The notes beneath the pieces are model-generated. The model saw only the letters and a program-made list of their open reading frames with translations, did not search any database and was not told where the DNA came from. The translations under genes and the position numbers were made by a program. A stretch of DNA of 64,000 nucleotides. It comes from Nostoc sp. 106C. Its GTDB lineage: Bacteria > Cyanobacteriota > Cyanobacteriia > Cyanobacteriales > Nostocaceae. Positions 1 through 8,895 of this stretch are shown piece after piece. Numbering within the stretch: position 1 is the stretch's first letter; every line of letters starts with the position of its first letter. The stretch is from contig NZ_MTAW01000193.1 of the NCBI RefSeq assembly GCF_002154725.1, forward strand, positions 1 to 64,000. The letters run 5' to 3'.

Positions 1-43
1 GGTCAGACGACTGGCATAATTTTTGACTGGTTTTGACTTTTAA

Positions 44-346
44 AACATCCTCTTAAAACTACTTGATGTTTTAGAAGCTGCTCATATCTTACCTTATCGT
101 GGTAATGATGATAATCATCCAGATAATGGGCTTTTGTTACGCGCAGATTTACATACCTTATTTGATCTTAATTTGTTGGGTATTATCCCAGAATCTCTAG
201 AAGTTAATTTTCATCCAAAAGTCTTAAAAACTGGTTATCAAGAGTTGGCTGGTAGAAAACTTATATGCTCTCAATATCAACCAAGTCAGTCAGCACTTGT
301 ATCTAGATGGAAGCAATTTCTAAACCGTCTTAATCAAAATTATTAA
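44..346 (+). pseudogene. HNH endonuclease, C-terminal fragment
   Basis: Reading frame 2 is open from a stop at 41-43 to the stop at 344-346. It encodes an HNH nuclease core: LEAAHILPYRG (first His), then HPDNGLLLRADLHTLFD (Asn and second His), then about 45 residues of family-like C-terminal sequence. The only start-like codon (TTG at 134) lies inside the motif, after the first catalytic His, and the in-frame stop at 41 cuts the gene off from any N-terminal part. I therefore read it as the 3' remnant of a restriction-like or stand-alone HNH nuclease. The true 5' part may lie left of the window in another frame, which would make this a frameshift rather than a deletion. Confidence 0.7.
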
Positions 347-464
347 AATTGAAAGTTTAATTAAAAATCTTACCTTAAAAATTTTTAAATTTCAAAACAA
401 GTCGAATCTCTTAATTCTTTCTTTTCTTTGCGTCTTTGCGCCTTTGCGTGAGCCAATTTTATAA

Positions 465-508
465 AGAAAAAACTTGCCCCAGAAGCATTACATTCTCAAG
501 GCAAGCTA
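465..508 (-). terminator. Intrinsic terminator of the pnt operon
   Basis: Read on the minus strand, the stem GCTTGCC (about 501-507 region) pairs with GGCAAGT (472-478 region) and is followed at once by TTTTTTC. It lies about 30 bases beyond the pntB stop, as expected for the 3' end of the pntAA-pntAB-pntB transcript. Confidence 0.7.
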
Positions 509-539
509 ACTCTCTAATTGTTTTTTAATTCGCGGTTCG

Positions 540-1943
540 TTAAAGTTGCTTCACTTCAAAAACCAACTTCGCCACCATATCCTTCGCGCTACCAAAGAGC
601 ATCGTAGTTTTATCTTTGTAGAACAACTCATTATCTACACCGGCAAAACCTGTACTCATTCCGCGCTTAATCACAATTGTCTGCTTCGCCCGATCTACTT
701 CCAAAATTGGCATCCCAAAAATTGGGCTATTAACATCAGTACGCGCCGCTGGATTAACTACATCATTTGCTCCAATTACTAAAGCTACGTCTGCTTGCTC
801 AAATTGGGGATTAATATCTTCCATGTCATACAACTGGGTATAAGGCACATTTGCCTCAGCCAGTAGCACGTTCATGTGTCCTGGCATTCTTCCAGCAACG
901 GGGTGAATGGCATACTTAACGTCAACGCCCATCCGTTCTAGTTGATCTGTTAATTCCCGGACGCTATGTTGCGCTTGAGCAACTGCCATTCCATAACCAG
1001 GCACAATTACCACAGAACGGGCATAACCCAACATCATTGCGCCTTCTTCGGGATCGATGCTGCGGACAGTTTGATCGGTTGCACCACCACTAGCTGCACC
1101 ACCAGTCGCACTTCCTGTGCCAAAAGCGCTGAACAGCACGCTGAAGAGGGAGCGGTTCATTGCTTTACACATAATTTCGGTAAGGATTAATCCAGATGCT
1201 CCCACCAATGCGCCAGCGATGATTAACATATTGTTCATCACCACGAAACCTGCGGCGGATGCTGCTACACCGGATAACGAGTTCAACAGCGAAATTACCA
1301 CAGGCATGTCGCCACCACCAATAGGGATGACGAACATTACACCCAATACTAAAGAAACAGCAACTACTGCTAAGAATATGGGTAGGCTATCCGGCGTGAT
1401 GATTAAGTAGGCACTACCCGCTATATAAGCACCTAGTAGTAAGAGGTTAAATGGTTGTTGGAAAGGAAATGTAATCGGGGAACCGCTAATTAAACCTTGC
1501 AATTTGGCAAAGGCGAGAAAACTACCTGTGAAGGTAACACCACCGATTAACACATCCAGCAGCATGGAAATGTTGACATCAAGGGGTACAGGTGATCCAG
1601 AATCCAATAACCGCCAGAATTCGGCAACAGCGACTAATGCAGAAGCTGCACCACCCAAACCGTTGAGTAAACCCACCATTTGGGGCATTTCTGTCATTTG
1701 GACTTTATAGGCTGCGATCGCACCAATGCCTGAACCAATCGCCAAACCTAACAAAATCATCTCGTAGTTCAACACATGCTGATCCAGCATTGTGGCAACA
1801 ATTGCTAGCAGCATCCCCACGGCTGCTACAACATTACCGTTCCTTGCTGTTGCTGGTGAACCCAGCTTTTTTAAACCGAGAATAAATAAGGATGCAGCGA
1901 CTAAGTACGTTAACTGAATCCCAGTTGGTAGAAAATCGCTCAC
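540..1943 (-). CDS. pntB: NAD(P) transhydrogenase subunit beta
   Basis: Membrane and NADP(H)-binding subunit of proton-translocating transhydrogenase, which couples hydride transfer from NADH to NADP+ to inward proton flow. The 467-residue length matches the family (about 460). The first roughly 260 residues are a run of hydrophobic helices (domain II). After the Gly-rich GSATGGAASGG segment comes the soluble NADP-binding domain III with VVIVPGYGMAVAQAQ (about residues 310-325), GHMNVLLAEANVPY and DVALVIGANDVVNPAAR. It overlaps the preceding pntAB by 4 nt (ATGA), so translation is probably coupled. An intrinsic terminator follows at 465-508. In cyanobacteria this enzyme is in the cytoplasmic or thylakoid membrane. 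Confidence 0.96.
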   Translation of the reverse strand: MSDFLPTGIQLTYLVAASLFILGLKKLGSPATARNGNVVAAVGMLLAIVATMLDQHVLNYEMILLGLAIGSGIGAIAAYKVQMTEMPQMVGLLNGLGGAASALVAVAEFWRLLDSGSPVPLDVNISMLLDVLIGGVTFTGSFLAFAKLQGLISGSPITFPFQQPFNLLLLGAYIAGSAYLIITPDSLPIFLAVVAVSLVLGVMFVIPIGGGDMPVVISLLNSLSGVAASAAGFVVMNNMLIIAGALVGASGLILTEIMCKAMNRSLFSVLFSAFGTGSATGGAASGGATDQTVRSIDPEEGAMMLGYARSVVIVPGYGMAVAQAQHSVRELTDQLERMGVDVKYAIHPVAGRMPGHMNVLLAEANVPYTQLYDMEDINPQFEQADVALVIGANDVVNPAARTDVNSPIFGMPILEVDRAKQTIVIKRGMSTGFAGVDNELFYKDKTTMLFGSAKDMVAKLVFEVKQL

Positions 1944-2233
1944 GCCTTAATCTCCTTTTTCTTAAACATTTGCAACATTCTGTCTGTAACTAAGAAGCCA
2001 CCCACAACGTTTACTGTTGCTAGTACGACGGCAATTAAACCGAGAATGACTGACACATTCGTCTCTCTAGCACCAGAAGCTACTATCGCCCCCAGTACTG
2101 CAATGCCAGAAATTGCGTTTGATCCCGACATTAAGGGTGTGTGTAAGGTAGGTGGTACTTTGTTGATGACTTCAAACCCAATAAAAGATGCCAACACAAA
2201 TACAAACAAAGCAGCAAGTAATGCCTCTGTCAT
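1940..2233 (-). CDS. pntAB: NAD(P) transhydrogenase alpha subunit part 2 (membrane anchor)
   Basis: Small 97-residue protein with about three hydrophobic helices (LLAALFVFVLASFIGFEVI; AISGIAVLGAIVASG; VSVILGLIAVVLATVNVVGGFLV). It matches the membrane part that is fused to the C-terminus of alpha in E. coli PntA but is separate in cyanobacteria and Rhodospirillum. The PTLHTPLMSGSNAISGI stretch is the family signature. It lies between pntAA (94 bp upstream) and pntB (4-nt overlap). The leader at 2255-2285 carries heptamer repeats (ATGGGGCATTGGGCATTGG). Confidence 0.95.
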   Translation of the reverse strand: MTEALLAALFVFVLASFIGFEVINKVPPTLHTPLMSGSNAISGIAVLGAIVASGARETNVSVILGLIAVVLATVNVVGGFLVTDRMLQMFKKKEIKA

Positions 2234-2327
2234 GAAATAAAAACTCCTTCTGAATTAATGGGAATGGGGCATTGGGCATTGGTATTTCTTCTTGTCTTCC
2301 TTTTCCTCCTAGCCCCCTTCCTAGTTC

Positions 2328-3503
2328 CTAACTAACTGGCGATTGTTGAGTATTCAAAGCCGTTAAAGCGTCACTCACGCGTTGATTGCGAATTTCACCT
2401 GCATGAGTGACGCAAGCTGCTTCAACGATGTCATCGGCAAAGTTCACCTGCAAAGCTTTGTCTTTATTAATCAGCAATTGCATCAACGATGTCAGGTTCT
2501 TGGCATACAGTTGGCTGGCATGGACTGGCATCGATGATGGTAGATTGATCGGCCCGATGATAGTAACACCGTTCCAAACGATGTCTTTACCGGGATCGGT
2601 GCAGGCGCAGTTACCACCTTGTTCAGCAGCCAAGTCTACAATCACTGAACCTGGCTTCATCTGTCTCACCATTTCCTCAGTGACTAGCAGTGGGGCTTTT
2701 TTCCCTGGAACTTGGGCGGTGGTAATCACCACATCGGCATTCTTGATGTGTTCGGTAACAACTTCTTGGGTGCGTTGCTTGCTAGCTTCGGAAATTTCTT
2801 TGGCGTAGCCGCCAGCCGCAACAGTGTCTTCTTCGAGTTTGACTTCGACGAATTTTGCCCCTAAGCTTTGAACTTCTTCTTTGACGGCGGGACGAATATC
2901 AAATGCTTCTACCACTGCTCCCAAGCGCCTAGCGGTGGCGATCGCTTGCAATCCTGCTACACCTGCTCCCATGATAAATACTTTCGCTGGAGCGATCGTG
3001 CCTGCGGCTGTAGTCAGCATGGGGAAGTATTTCGGCAATGCTGCGGCGGCAATTAATACAGATTTGTAACCTGCTAAGGATGCTTGCGAGGACAATGCAT
3101 CCATGCTTTGGGCCCTAGTAGTACGGGGGATCAATTCCATACTCAAGGCTGTAACTTGGCGATTTGCCAATTTTTGCACCACCAAAGGATTTCCTAAGGG
3201 ATTGAGGAAGCTAATTAGTACAGCGCCTTGTTTGAGAAATTCAATTTCTGAACGTCCATCTTCACGTTCTTGTGGCGGACTCACTTTCAATAAAATATCT
3301 GTTTCGCCCCATAAAGTAGCGGGATCAGCAATAATTTTAGCTCCTGCGGCTTCATAGGCAGAATCACTAAAGAATGATCGCTCTCCCGCACCTGTTTCTA
3401 CCCAAATTTCTAAACCTTGTTTTACCAATCGGGCAACGATGTCAGGAATTAAAGCTACACGACGCTCACCAACTTCTATTTCTTTAGCAACTGCTATTCT
3501 CAT
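2328..3503 (-). CDS. pntAA: NAD(P) transhydrogenase subunit alpha part 1 (NAD-binding)
   Basis: Peripheral NAD(H)-binding domain I of proton-translocating transhydrogenase, related to alanine dehydrogenase. About 391 residues from the chosen start MRIAVAKEIEVGERRVALIP. That ATG is preceded by a good Shine-Dalgarno (AGGAGATTTC), whereas a 15-codon upstream extension has no family match. Visible motifs: the RTTRAQSMDALSSQASLAGYKSV segment, the nucleotide fold AKVFIMGAGVAGLQAIATARRLGA, and GSVIVDLAAEQGGNCACT. First gene of the pntAA-pntAB-pntB operon; its promoter should lie in the 877-bp stretch to 4380. Confidence 0.96.
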   Translation of the reverse strand: MRIAVAKEIEVGERRVALIPDIVARLVKQGLEIWVETGAGERSFFSDSAYEAAGAKIIADPATLWGETDILLKVSPPQEREDGRSEIEFLKQGAVLISFLNPLGNPLVVQKLANRQVTALSMELIPRTTRAQSMDALSSQASLAGYKSVLIAAAALPKYFPMLTTAAGTIAPAKVFIMGAGVAGLQAIATARRLGAVVEAFDIRPAVKEEVQSLGAKFVEVKLEEDTVAAGGYAKEISEASKQRTQEVVTEHIKNADVVITTAQVPGKKAPLLVTEEMVRQMKPGSVIVDLAAEQGGNCACTDPGKDIVWNGVTIIGPINLPSSMPVHASQLYAKNLTSLMQLLINKDKALQVNFADDIVEAACVTHAGEIRNQRVSDALTALNTQQSPVS

Positions 3504-4380
3504 GAAATCTCCTGGAGATAAATACCTAAATCTCTGCCAACTATGCAATTTCTTCGCTGAGTTATTCCCACTCTCATGCTTTATAGGCTGGGGATCTCAG
3601 CCATTGCTTTTATTCGTAGATTGAACCTTGACCATTTTCGGTTTCACTGTCGGTTCCCTAGACAAAGCCTGAGTTTGCCACTTACAGATGTCGCAATTTC
3701 AGATAATTTTAATGGGCTTACATACTGCACATCCTATGTTGATTCCCAAATTTTGCATCTGTGTCTTCAGCTTATTTTAGGGATTGAAAAATTTTGTATT
3801 CCTATATTACATAGTGCAATATGCATCCACTTAGAAAAACTTGATTATTCCCAAAGTAATTTTTGATGATTAGTACTTGGATTCACGCTTGTTTTTATCA
3901 ATCTAGCCCAACTTAACAGGCGATCGCTGATTCTATGGCTCAATTTTTATAACAAAACTCTTACAATTTAGATACACTTATACATATTAAGAAACACAAT
4001 CTCATCTCAACACTGTGTTTCTATCTAGTAGAAACAGGACAGTTCGACGTAATTTCAAGGCTTGTAGTTAGCGGCTCAATCGCTTACCGCAGTACTAAAG
4101 TACTTAACTCAGAACTCGTCATAGTTTCTGTGATCGGCTGCTAGTTCTCAGTTGAAGCAGCCAACAAGCAAATAGCTAGTCAGTAAAGGTAGTGAGGCAA
4201 ATAAAATCAATGTCAAAAATGTTACTTCAATCCCTCTTGTTCAGATATCTCAGGCAGATGGCACTTTTAATTACTATTTACCGTCTATTTTGAGAAAGTC
4301 AGTAGTAAAGTTTAGTTACGAATACTAAACTTTTAGTTATTTAGATAACCAAGCATACTATCTGATAGAGGAGCCTAACT
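3504..4380. other. Non-coding divergent region between pntAA and a DUF2808 gene
   Basis: 877 bases without a convincing gene. It must hold the promoters of pntAA (leftward) and the DUF2808 gene (rightward). It contains a HIP1 octamer at 3920-3927 and AT-rich stretches. A 96-codon open frame at 3576-3866 has no recognisable features and looks fortuitous. No tRNA-like fold was seen. Confidence 0.6.
4307..4333 (+). promoter_or_regulatory. Leader hairpin upstream of DUF2808 gene
   Basis: AAAGTTTAG (4307-4315) and CTAAACTTT (4325-4333) form a perfect 9-bp inverted repeat with a 9-base loop, 47 bases before the start codon. It could be a leader structure or an operator; it is not followed by a T-run. 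A Shine-Dalgarno (GAGGAG) lies just before the ATG. Confidence 0.35.
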
Positions 4381-4935
4381 ATGCGACATTTACTTTTTAG
4401 AAGTTCAAATCGGCGGAAGCCGCCGCTGCGACTTCTCTCTACTTTAGCCGTGACTAGCTGTTTGTTAACTGGTTTTCAAGCTGTAAGCTGGGCACAGAGT
4501 TTACCAGGATTGACTCTATTTAGCGGCGTCAAAAGCGAAAATCAACTGCCATTCCGCTTAGATTTTGGCGGACAAGCCGATGGCTGGGATAGATATATAC
4601 TAAGAATTCCAGCTCAAAAAATGAAATTAGCAGTAGCTCAATTTGCTATTACCTACCCAGATTATTACAAGGGTAAATTTGACCCCAAACAGATTGAGGT
4701 GAGGGTTAAAGACAAAGCAGTTCCCCTTTCTGAGGTGAAGTGGGATAAAGACGGTCACGTGATTCAAATTTACCCTCAAGAGCCAGTACCAGCAGGTAGT
4801 AGGGTAGAAGTTGTGTTATCTAACGTGAAAAACCCAACATTTGGTGGGACTTTCTATTTTAACTGCCAAGTTCTTTCCCCAGGCGATGTACCGCTATTGC
4901 GTTATTTGGGATCGTGGATTTTGATGATCAGTTAA
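4381..4935 (+). CDS. DUF2808 domain-containing exported protein
   Basis: 184 residues. The N-terminus has Arg/Lys residues, then a hydrophobic stretch ending near AVSWAQS, typical of a Sec signal peptide with cleavage after about residue 38. The mature part matches the cyanobacterial DUF2808 family: GGQADGWDRYILRIPAQKMKLAVAQFAITYPDYY, GKFDPKQIEVRV and a C-terminal beta-rich segment (PVPAGSRVEVVLSNVKNP). Members are secreted or periplasmic proteins of unknown function. The start is supported by a GAGGAG ribosome site. No operon partner: the next gene, rpmH, has its own promoter 312 bp on. Confidence 0.85.
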   Translation: MRHLLFRSSNRRKPPLRLLSTLAVTSCLLTGFQAVSWAQSLPGLTLFSGVKSENQLPFRLDFGGQADGWDRYILRIPAQKMKLAVAQFAITYPDYYKGKFDPKQIEVRVKDKAVPLSEVKWDKDGHVIQIYPQEPVPAGSRVEVVLSNVKNPTFGGTFYFNCQVLSPGDVPLLRYLGSWILMIS

Positions 4936-5247
4936 CTCAAAGGCCATTTGTGATTGGGCACTGCGCCCTTGCGGGTTTCTAAGGCACTCTGTTGGGCGGC
5001 TTTCCGCAGGGTAGGAAGTGCCGTCACGTTATAACAAGTGGCGTGGACAAGAGAGAAAATGCAAGGAGCCAGGAGCAAGCAAAGCAAGAAAGCACGAATG
5101 ACTCTTGGCTCTTAACTGTTCACCAATAACAAAGTGACTATTGGCTCTTGTCCTTGACTCTTTACCGGAATCTCTATATTTTGCCTGTAATAGTGATATA
5201 ATAAGAGATTGTGACTTTTTATAAAAATCACCTAAGAGGAGCACAGT
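4936..5247 (+). other. Intergenic stretch with rpmH leader
   Basis: Begins with a repeat-like GC-rich patch (4965-5040) in which GGCACT and AGTGCC can pair. Similar wording (GCCGTCA...AGTGGCGTGGA) recurs at about 57060-57076, suggesting a dispersed repeat. The second half carries the rpmH promoter and ribosome site. No gene seen. Confidence 0.5.
5194..5202 (+). promoter_or_regulatory. Extended -10 promoter of rpmH
   Basis: TGATATAAT (5194-5202) is an extended -10 element, TG-N-TATAAT, about 45 bases before the rpmH start. No good -35 box is seen at 17 bp, which fits an extended -10 promoter. AAGAGGA at 5234-5240 is the ribosome site. Confidence 0.55.
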
Positions 5248-5382
5248 ATGCAAAGAACCCTGGGCGGTACCAACCGAAAGAGAAAAAGAACCTCTGGTTT
5301 TCGCGCTAGAATGCGTACCCCAGACGGGAGAAACGTAATTAGCGCTAGGAGAAAAAAAGGACGTCATCGTCTGAGCGTTTAG
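5248..5382 (+). CDS. rpmH: 50S ribosomal protein L34
   Basis: 44 codons plus stop, basic throughout. It shows the L34 pattern: [35 protein letters not shown], then KKGRHRLSV. Component of the large ribosomal subunit. It is immediately upstream of rnpA (24 bp), the standard bacterial rpmH-rnpA pair. Strong Shine-Dalgarno AAGAGGA is 8 bases before the ATG. The opposite-strand open frame here (5029-5367) is a shadow. Confidence 0.97.
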   Translation: MQRTLGGTNRKRKRTSGFRARMRTPDGRNVISARRKKGRHRLSV

Positions 5383-5406
5383 GGCATATTAGGCGGAAGA
5401 GCATCT

Positions 5407-5829
5407 GTGGCTTTGCCCAAGGCGAATCGGCTAAAATCCCGAAAAGATTTCCAGGCAGTTTTCCGAGAGGGAATTCGGCGTCATGGTTCCTATTTCACAT
5501 TAAGGGCCCTGAAACCGTCGGTTGCGAAACAGCCTTCTTTGGATACTGCCCCCGAGAATATACAGTTAACTGATGCAGCAGACCTGCACAGCATAAAGTT
5601 TGGTATTTCCATTAGCACAAAAGTCAGCAAGCGTGCAGTAGTGCGCAACCGGATCAAAAGGCAAGTAACGGTAGCTTTGTATCAGTTGTTGCCCAGATTG
5701 TCACCTGGATGGCGGTTAGTGATAGTTGTGAAACCAACAGCAGCAGAACTAGAGTGCGTAAGCCAACAATTTCTGCAAGAATTAGAGCAGTTGTTAGCAC
5801 AAACCGAGGTACTAAATGGGCATTCGTGA
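5407..5829 (+). CDS. rnpA: Ribonuclease P protein component
   Basis: 140 residues from a GTG start. RnpA binds the RnpB RNA and helps it cleave the 5' leader of pre-tRNA. It shows the N-terminal LPKANRLKSRKDFQAVFREG motif and the family signature KRAVVRNRIKRQV (the RNR motif, about residues 76-88). A roughly 20-residue acidic insertion (PSLDTAPENIQLTDAADLH) separates the two halves, as in many cyanobacterial homologues. It follows rpmH by 24 bp, and its 3' end overlaps the next gene by 14 nt. Confidence 0.96.
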   Translation: MALPKANRLKSRKDFQAVFREGIRRHGSYFTLRALKPSVAKQPSLDTAPENIQLTDAADLHSIKFGISISTKVSKRAVVRNRIKRQVTVALYQLLPRLSPGWRLVIVVKPTAAELECVSQQFLQELEQLLAQTEVLNGHS

Positions 5830-6205
5830 AGAAATTTATTATGAAGGCGGCCCTCATATTGGGGATTTGATTGTGAACCTGCTGATTGGACTAACTGTCG
5901 TCGGGATACCGTTGACAGTTGGGGCTATTGTCAGAGCTTTGTGGCTACGCTTCCGCATCACAGATCGCCGGATTTCTGTGATGGGGGGTTGGATGGGACG
6001 CGATCGCACTGACGTAATTTATTCAGAAATTGTCAAAATCGTCAAAGTTCCCCGTGGTATCGGCATATGGGGAGATATGGTGCTAACTCTCAGAAATGGT
6101 AGTCGTCTGGAAATGAGGGCTGTTCCTAAGTTTCGGGAAGTTTATGACTATATCAGCGAAAGAGTTGCTGCCAAAAATTCTGAATATAGCGCGGCTGCTA
6201 AGTAA
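5816..6205 (+). CDS. PH domain-containing membrane protein
   Basis: 129 residues. A predicted membrane segment (GDLIVNLLIGLTVVGIPLTVGAIVRALWL, about residues 15-45) is followed by a bacterial pleckstrin-homology-like domain: RFRITDRRISVMGGW, TDVIYSEIVKIVKVPRGIGIWGDMVLTLRNG. It starts inside rnpA (14-nt overlap, different frame), so it is probably translationally coupled. Its place between rnpA and yidC is the usual cyanobacterial arrangement and suggests, without proving, a link to membrane protein biogenesis. Confidence 0.85.
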   Translation: MGIREEIYYEGGPHIGDLIVNLLIGLTVVGIPLTVGAIVRALWLRFRITDRRISVMGGWMGRDRTDVIYSEIVKIVKVPRGIGIWGDMVLTLRNGSRLEMRAVPKFREVYDYISERVAAKNSEYSAAAK

Positions 6206-6507
6206 TTAGTTAGTTGATAGTCTTCAGTGCTGAGAAGAAGCGAGCACACTGCTTTCCCATGTAGTAGCTGGCGTTGCTGAGTAATGGGGAACAGAGGCAC
6301 AAACAGTTAATAATCAACCATTAAGATTGTGATGACTCAGTTAAATAAATTTAGTTTTCATCATCCTTGCCTACTTCCTCAATCATTACTCAGCACTCAG
6401 CACTTTGAATGTGCGGCTATCCGTAGTGAATGATAGTCGCAGACAAATCATGATTTAGATAAATTAGATTCAGTTAGTTTACAGTACCTCAGGTTGAATT
6501 CAGAATA
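6206..6507 (+). other. Intergenic, repeat-rich, before yidC
   Basis: 302 bases with short tandem motifs such as ACTCAGCACTCAGCACTT (about 6386-6404) and CTGAGTAATGG copies, the degenerate heptamer-type repeats common in Nostocales spacers. No gene or clear promoter consensus recognised. Confidence 0.5.
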
Positions 6508-7653
6508 ATGGATTTTGGTATCGGGTTTCTCTCGAACAACGTGATGCTGCCAATCATAGACTTTTTCTATGGCATTTTGCCTAGCTATGGATTGGCGATC
6601 GTTGCCTTGACATTGATAGTCCGCTTCGCGCTCTATCCCCTGAGTGCTGGTTCCATTCGGAGTATGCGGCGGATGCGGATTGTGCAGCCTCTGATGCAAA
6701 AGCGGATGGCAGAAATTAAGGAGCGTTATAAAGACGATCCGCAAAAGCAGCAAGAGGAAATGGTTAACGTCCAAAAAGAATTTGGCAACCCTCTAGCTGG
6801 CTGTTTGCCACTGCTGTTGCAAATGCCAGTGTTGTTGGCTCTGTTTGCCACTTTGCGGGGTTCACCCTTTGCTGGTGTTAACTACAACGTTAATCTGCAA
6901 GTCTTTCCCGCCGAACAAATCGAACGAATTCAACCCCAAGCCTTTGCTACTCCTCCCCAAAACATCTACATTGCTGATGGGGAACACAGTCGTATTACTG
7001 CTATCCTGCCTGGAGGCAATAAATTAGCCGTAGGAGAAAGAACCAAGATACAATACCAGACTGTTGACGGCAAACCATTTCAGGTGCTTTTGGCAGAACA
7101 CCCAGAAAATAAGTTGATTCCCGAATGGAAAATTACTAAAGGGGAAGACAGAATCAAAATTGACGCTGACGGCAATATAGAAGCCTTACAGCCTGGAGAT
7201 GTGACAATTCAAGGCACTATTCCTGGACTGGCAGCAGATAAAGGATTTCTGTTCATCGATGCCTTAGGTAGAGTAGGCGCAACCGATCCCGACGGTACAA
7301 TCCACTGGGATATTGTCGCTATGGTAATTTTCTTTGGGATCAGCCTCTACGTTAGCCAAATTCTTTCCGGGCAAAATTCCAGCGGAGGCAATCCACAGCA
7401 GGATACAGTTAATAAAATCACCCCAGTCATCTTTTCAGGGATGTTTTTGTTCTTCCCTCTGCCAGCTGGGGTTTTGATGTATATGGTGATTGGGAATATC
7501 TTCCAAACTCTGCAAACCTTTATTCTCTCGCGCGAACCCTTACCGGAAGAACTGCAAAAAATCGTAGCAACCCAAGAAAAAGAAGCAGCAACGGCAGAAC
7601 AGAAGGCATTGCCGTTTGAGCCAAAAAGTTCTAAGAAAAAGGCTACAAACTGA
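6508..7653 (+). CDS. yidC: Membrane protein insertase YidC/Oxa1
   Basis: 381 residues. Inserts proteins into the cytoplasmic and thylakoid membranes. First helix [22 protein letters not shown] (residues 24-45), containing the conserved hydrophilic-groove Arg (about R39); basic cytoplasmic coiled loop [19 protein letters not shown]; helix [20 protein letters not shown]-terminal helices [18 protein letters not shown] and [22 protein letters not shown]; basic Lys-rich tail. Between the second and third helices is a roughly 130-residue soluble insertion (about 125-255) with an Ig-like (BIG2-type) pattern ending [17 protein letters not shown], a feature of cyanobacterial YidC. The next gene starts 2 bp after its stop. 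Confidence 0.96.
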   Translation: MDFGIGFLSNNVMLPIIDFFYGILPSYGLAIVALTLIVRFALYPLSAGSIRSMRRMRIVQPLMQKRMAEIKERYKDDPQKQQEEMVNVQKEFGNPLAGCLPLLLQMPVLLALFATLRGSPFAGVNYNVNLQVFPAEQIERIQPQAFATPPQNIYIADGEHSRITAILPGGNKLAVGERTKIQYQTVDGKPFQVLLAEHPENKLIPEWKITKGEDRIKIDADGNIEALQPGDVTIQGTIPGLAADKGFLFIDALGRVGATDPDGTIHWDIVAMVIFFGISLYVSQILSGQNSSGGNPQQDTVNKITPVIFSGMFLFFPLPAGVLMYMVIGNIFQTLQTFILSREPLPEELQKIVATQEKEAATAEQKALPFEPKSSKKKATN

Positions 7654-7655
7654 TC

Positions 7656-8171
7656 ATGAGTAACAGTCCCATGCAGCGAGGGCAGCAGTGGTTAAAAACG
7701 CTGCTGCTACTTACTGGGGTATCTGCTGAGGTTGAGGGTAATTTAGAACCTGCTCAACCTCAGAGCGGCGACTCCGAAGAACCAGATAACTACTGGTTGA
7801 CGATTGATGACCAGAACCTCAACTCACAACAAATCCGAAATTTGATTGGTACTGATGGTTCAGTGCTAGATGCAATTCAGTATCTAGCTAATTCAGTACT
7901 GAACTTAAACCAACCACCAGAAGAGCAAGCCTCTTATACCATTGAGTTGAATGGCTACCGCGTCAAAAGAGAAGCGGAAATTCGAGCATTGGCAGAGGCC
8001 GCATCCCAAGAAGTACGAGCTACGGGTAGAGAGGTAGAAATCAAATCCCTTAGTTCGGCCGAACGGCGGCAAATTCACACATTTTTAAAGGAATTTAGCG
8101 ATTTAGAAACCTTTAGTCGCGGTAAAGAGCCACATCGTCATCTTGTAGTTCGTCCCGCGATCGCACAGTAG
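7656..8171 (+). CDS. jag: KH-R3H RNA-binding protein, Jag/KhpB-like
   Basis: 171 residues. Acidic N-terminal third; a KH-type domain around residues 45-115 with the loop LIGTDGSVLDAIQYLAN; an R3H domain at the C-terminus with SSAERRQIHTFLKEF and RGKEPHRHLVV (the Arg-x3-His of R3H). Binds single-stranded RNA. Jag sits next to yidC in very many bacteria and here begins 2 bp after it, so they share a transcript. KhpB homologues act in sRNA and cell-division regulation in Firmicutes; the role in cyanobacteria is not settled. Confidence 0.9.
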   Translation: MSNSPMQRGQQWLKTLLLLTGVSAEVEGNLEPAQPQSGDSEEPDNYWLTIDDQNLNSQQIRNLIGTDGSVLDAIQYLANSVLNLNQPPEEQASYTIELNGYRVKREAEIRALAEAASQEVRATGREVEIKSLSSAERRQIHTFLKEFSDLETFSRGKEPHRHLVVRPAIAQ

Positions 8172-8388
8172 AAGAAGTTGGAAAGCAGGGGAAGTAGAGC
8201 AGCAAGGACAGTAAGAAATAATTAATCATTACTTGCTTCTTGAGTTTTGGCTCTTAACTGATTGCGCAGCACTTTTTCTTGAGCGTTAAACTCTCATGTC
8301 GCTAAAAGCTAAAATAAAGATCTAAATAACAGCAAAATTGCTGGTAATTAAACTAAGTTAAGTTTCGTGAGGATGTCTCACAAATCCT

Positions 8389-8895
8389 ATGGACGCAATT
8401 TTTATTCCGCAGCTCACCAAAGCCCCGGAGCGGACAGAGGAAATTCAAGTTCAGGATTTTCTGCCTGGTTTGGAAACTTTGACCCCTGTTCGTGGTGTTA
8501 TTCGCGTGCAGCATCTAGGTAATTACTTAGAAGTATCTGGTCAGGCAGAAGCAATTATTACTTGTACTTGTAACCGCTGTTTACAGCAATACAATCAGCG
8601 TTTGGTAGTTGATACCAAGGAAATTATCTGGTTAGACGCAACAGCTAATCAACCGCAAGACTTACCCCTTGAAAGGGAAGTAACGGTAGAAGATTTGGTA
8701 GAAAGCCTGCCACCTGATGGTTATTTTCATCCCAGTGAATGGCTGTATGAGCAGATGTGTTTAGAATTGCCTCAGCGCCAGCTATGCGATATCAATTGCC
8801 CAGGTATTTTGAGTACTGCTGCTGATAGTTCCGAAAAGCCAGTTGATAACCGTTGGGCTTCTTTGGAAGCACTGAAAAAGCAGCTTCCAGGATAG
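8389..8895 (+). CDS. YceD/DUF177 family protein
   Basis: 168 residues with the DUF177 pattern: an N-terminal beta region (VRGVIRVQHLGNYLEVSGQAEA), CTCNRCLQQY (about residues 60-69) and a second Cys set LCDINCPG near the C-terminus, a likely metal site. In many bacteria DUF177 lies before rpmF and affects 23S rRNA maturation; in plants it acts in plastid 23S rRNA processing (established for the family). Here it follows the rpmH-rnpA-yidC-jag group, consistent with an RNA or ribosome role, but rpmF is not adjacent. Confidence 0.85.
   Translation: MDAIFIPQLTKAPERTEEIQVQDFLPGLETLTPVRGVIRVQHLGNYLEVSGQAEAIITCTCNRCLQQYNQRLVVDTKEIIWLDATANQPQDLPLEREVTVEDLVESLPPDGYFHPSEWLYEQMCLELPQRQLCDINCPGILSTAADSSEKPVDNRWASLEALKKQLPG

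Noticed and set aside
3576..3866. 96-codon plus-strand frame upstream of pntAA
   Set aside because: No motif, no ribosome site, irregular composition; it lies in a promoter region.
4399..4420. AGTTCAAATC as a tRNA T-loop
   Set aside because: It lies in the coding start of the DUF2808 gene, and no acceptor or anticodon stems are found.
5029..5367. 112-codon minus-strand frame
   Set aside because: It runs antisense through rpmH, which is unmistakable.
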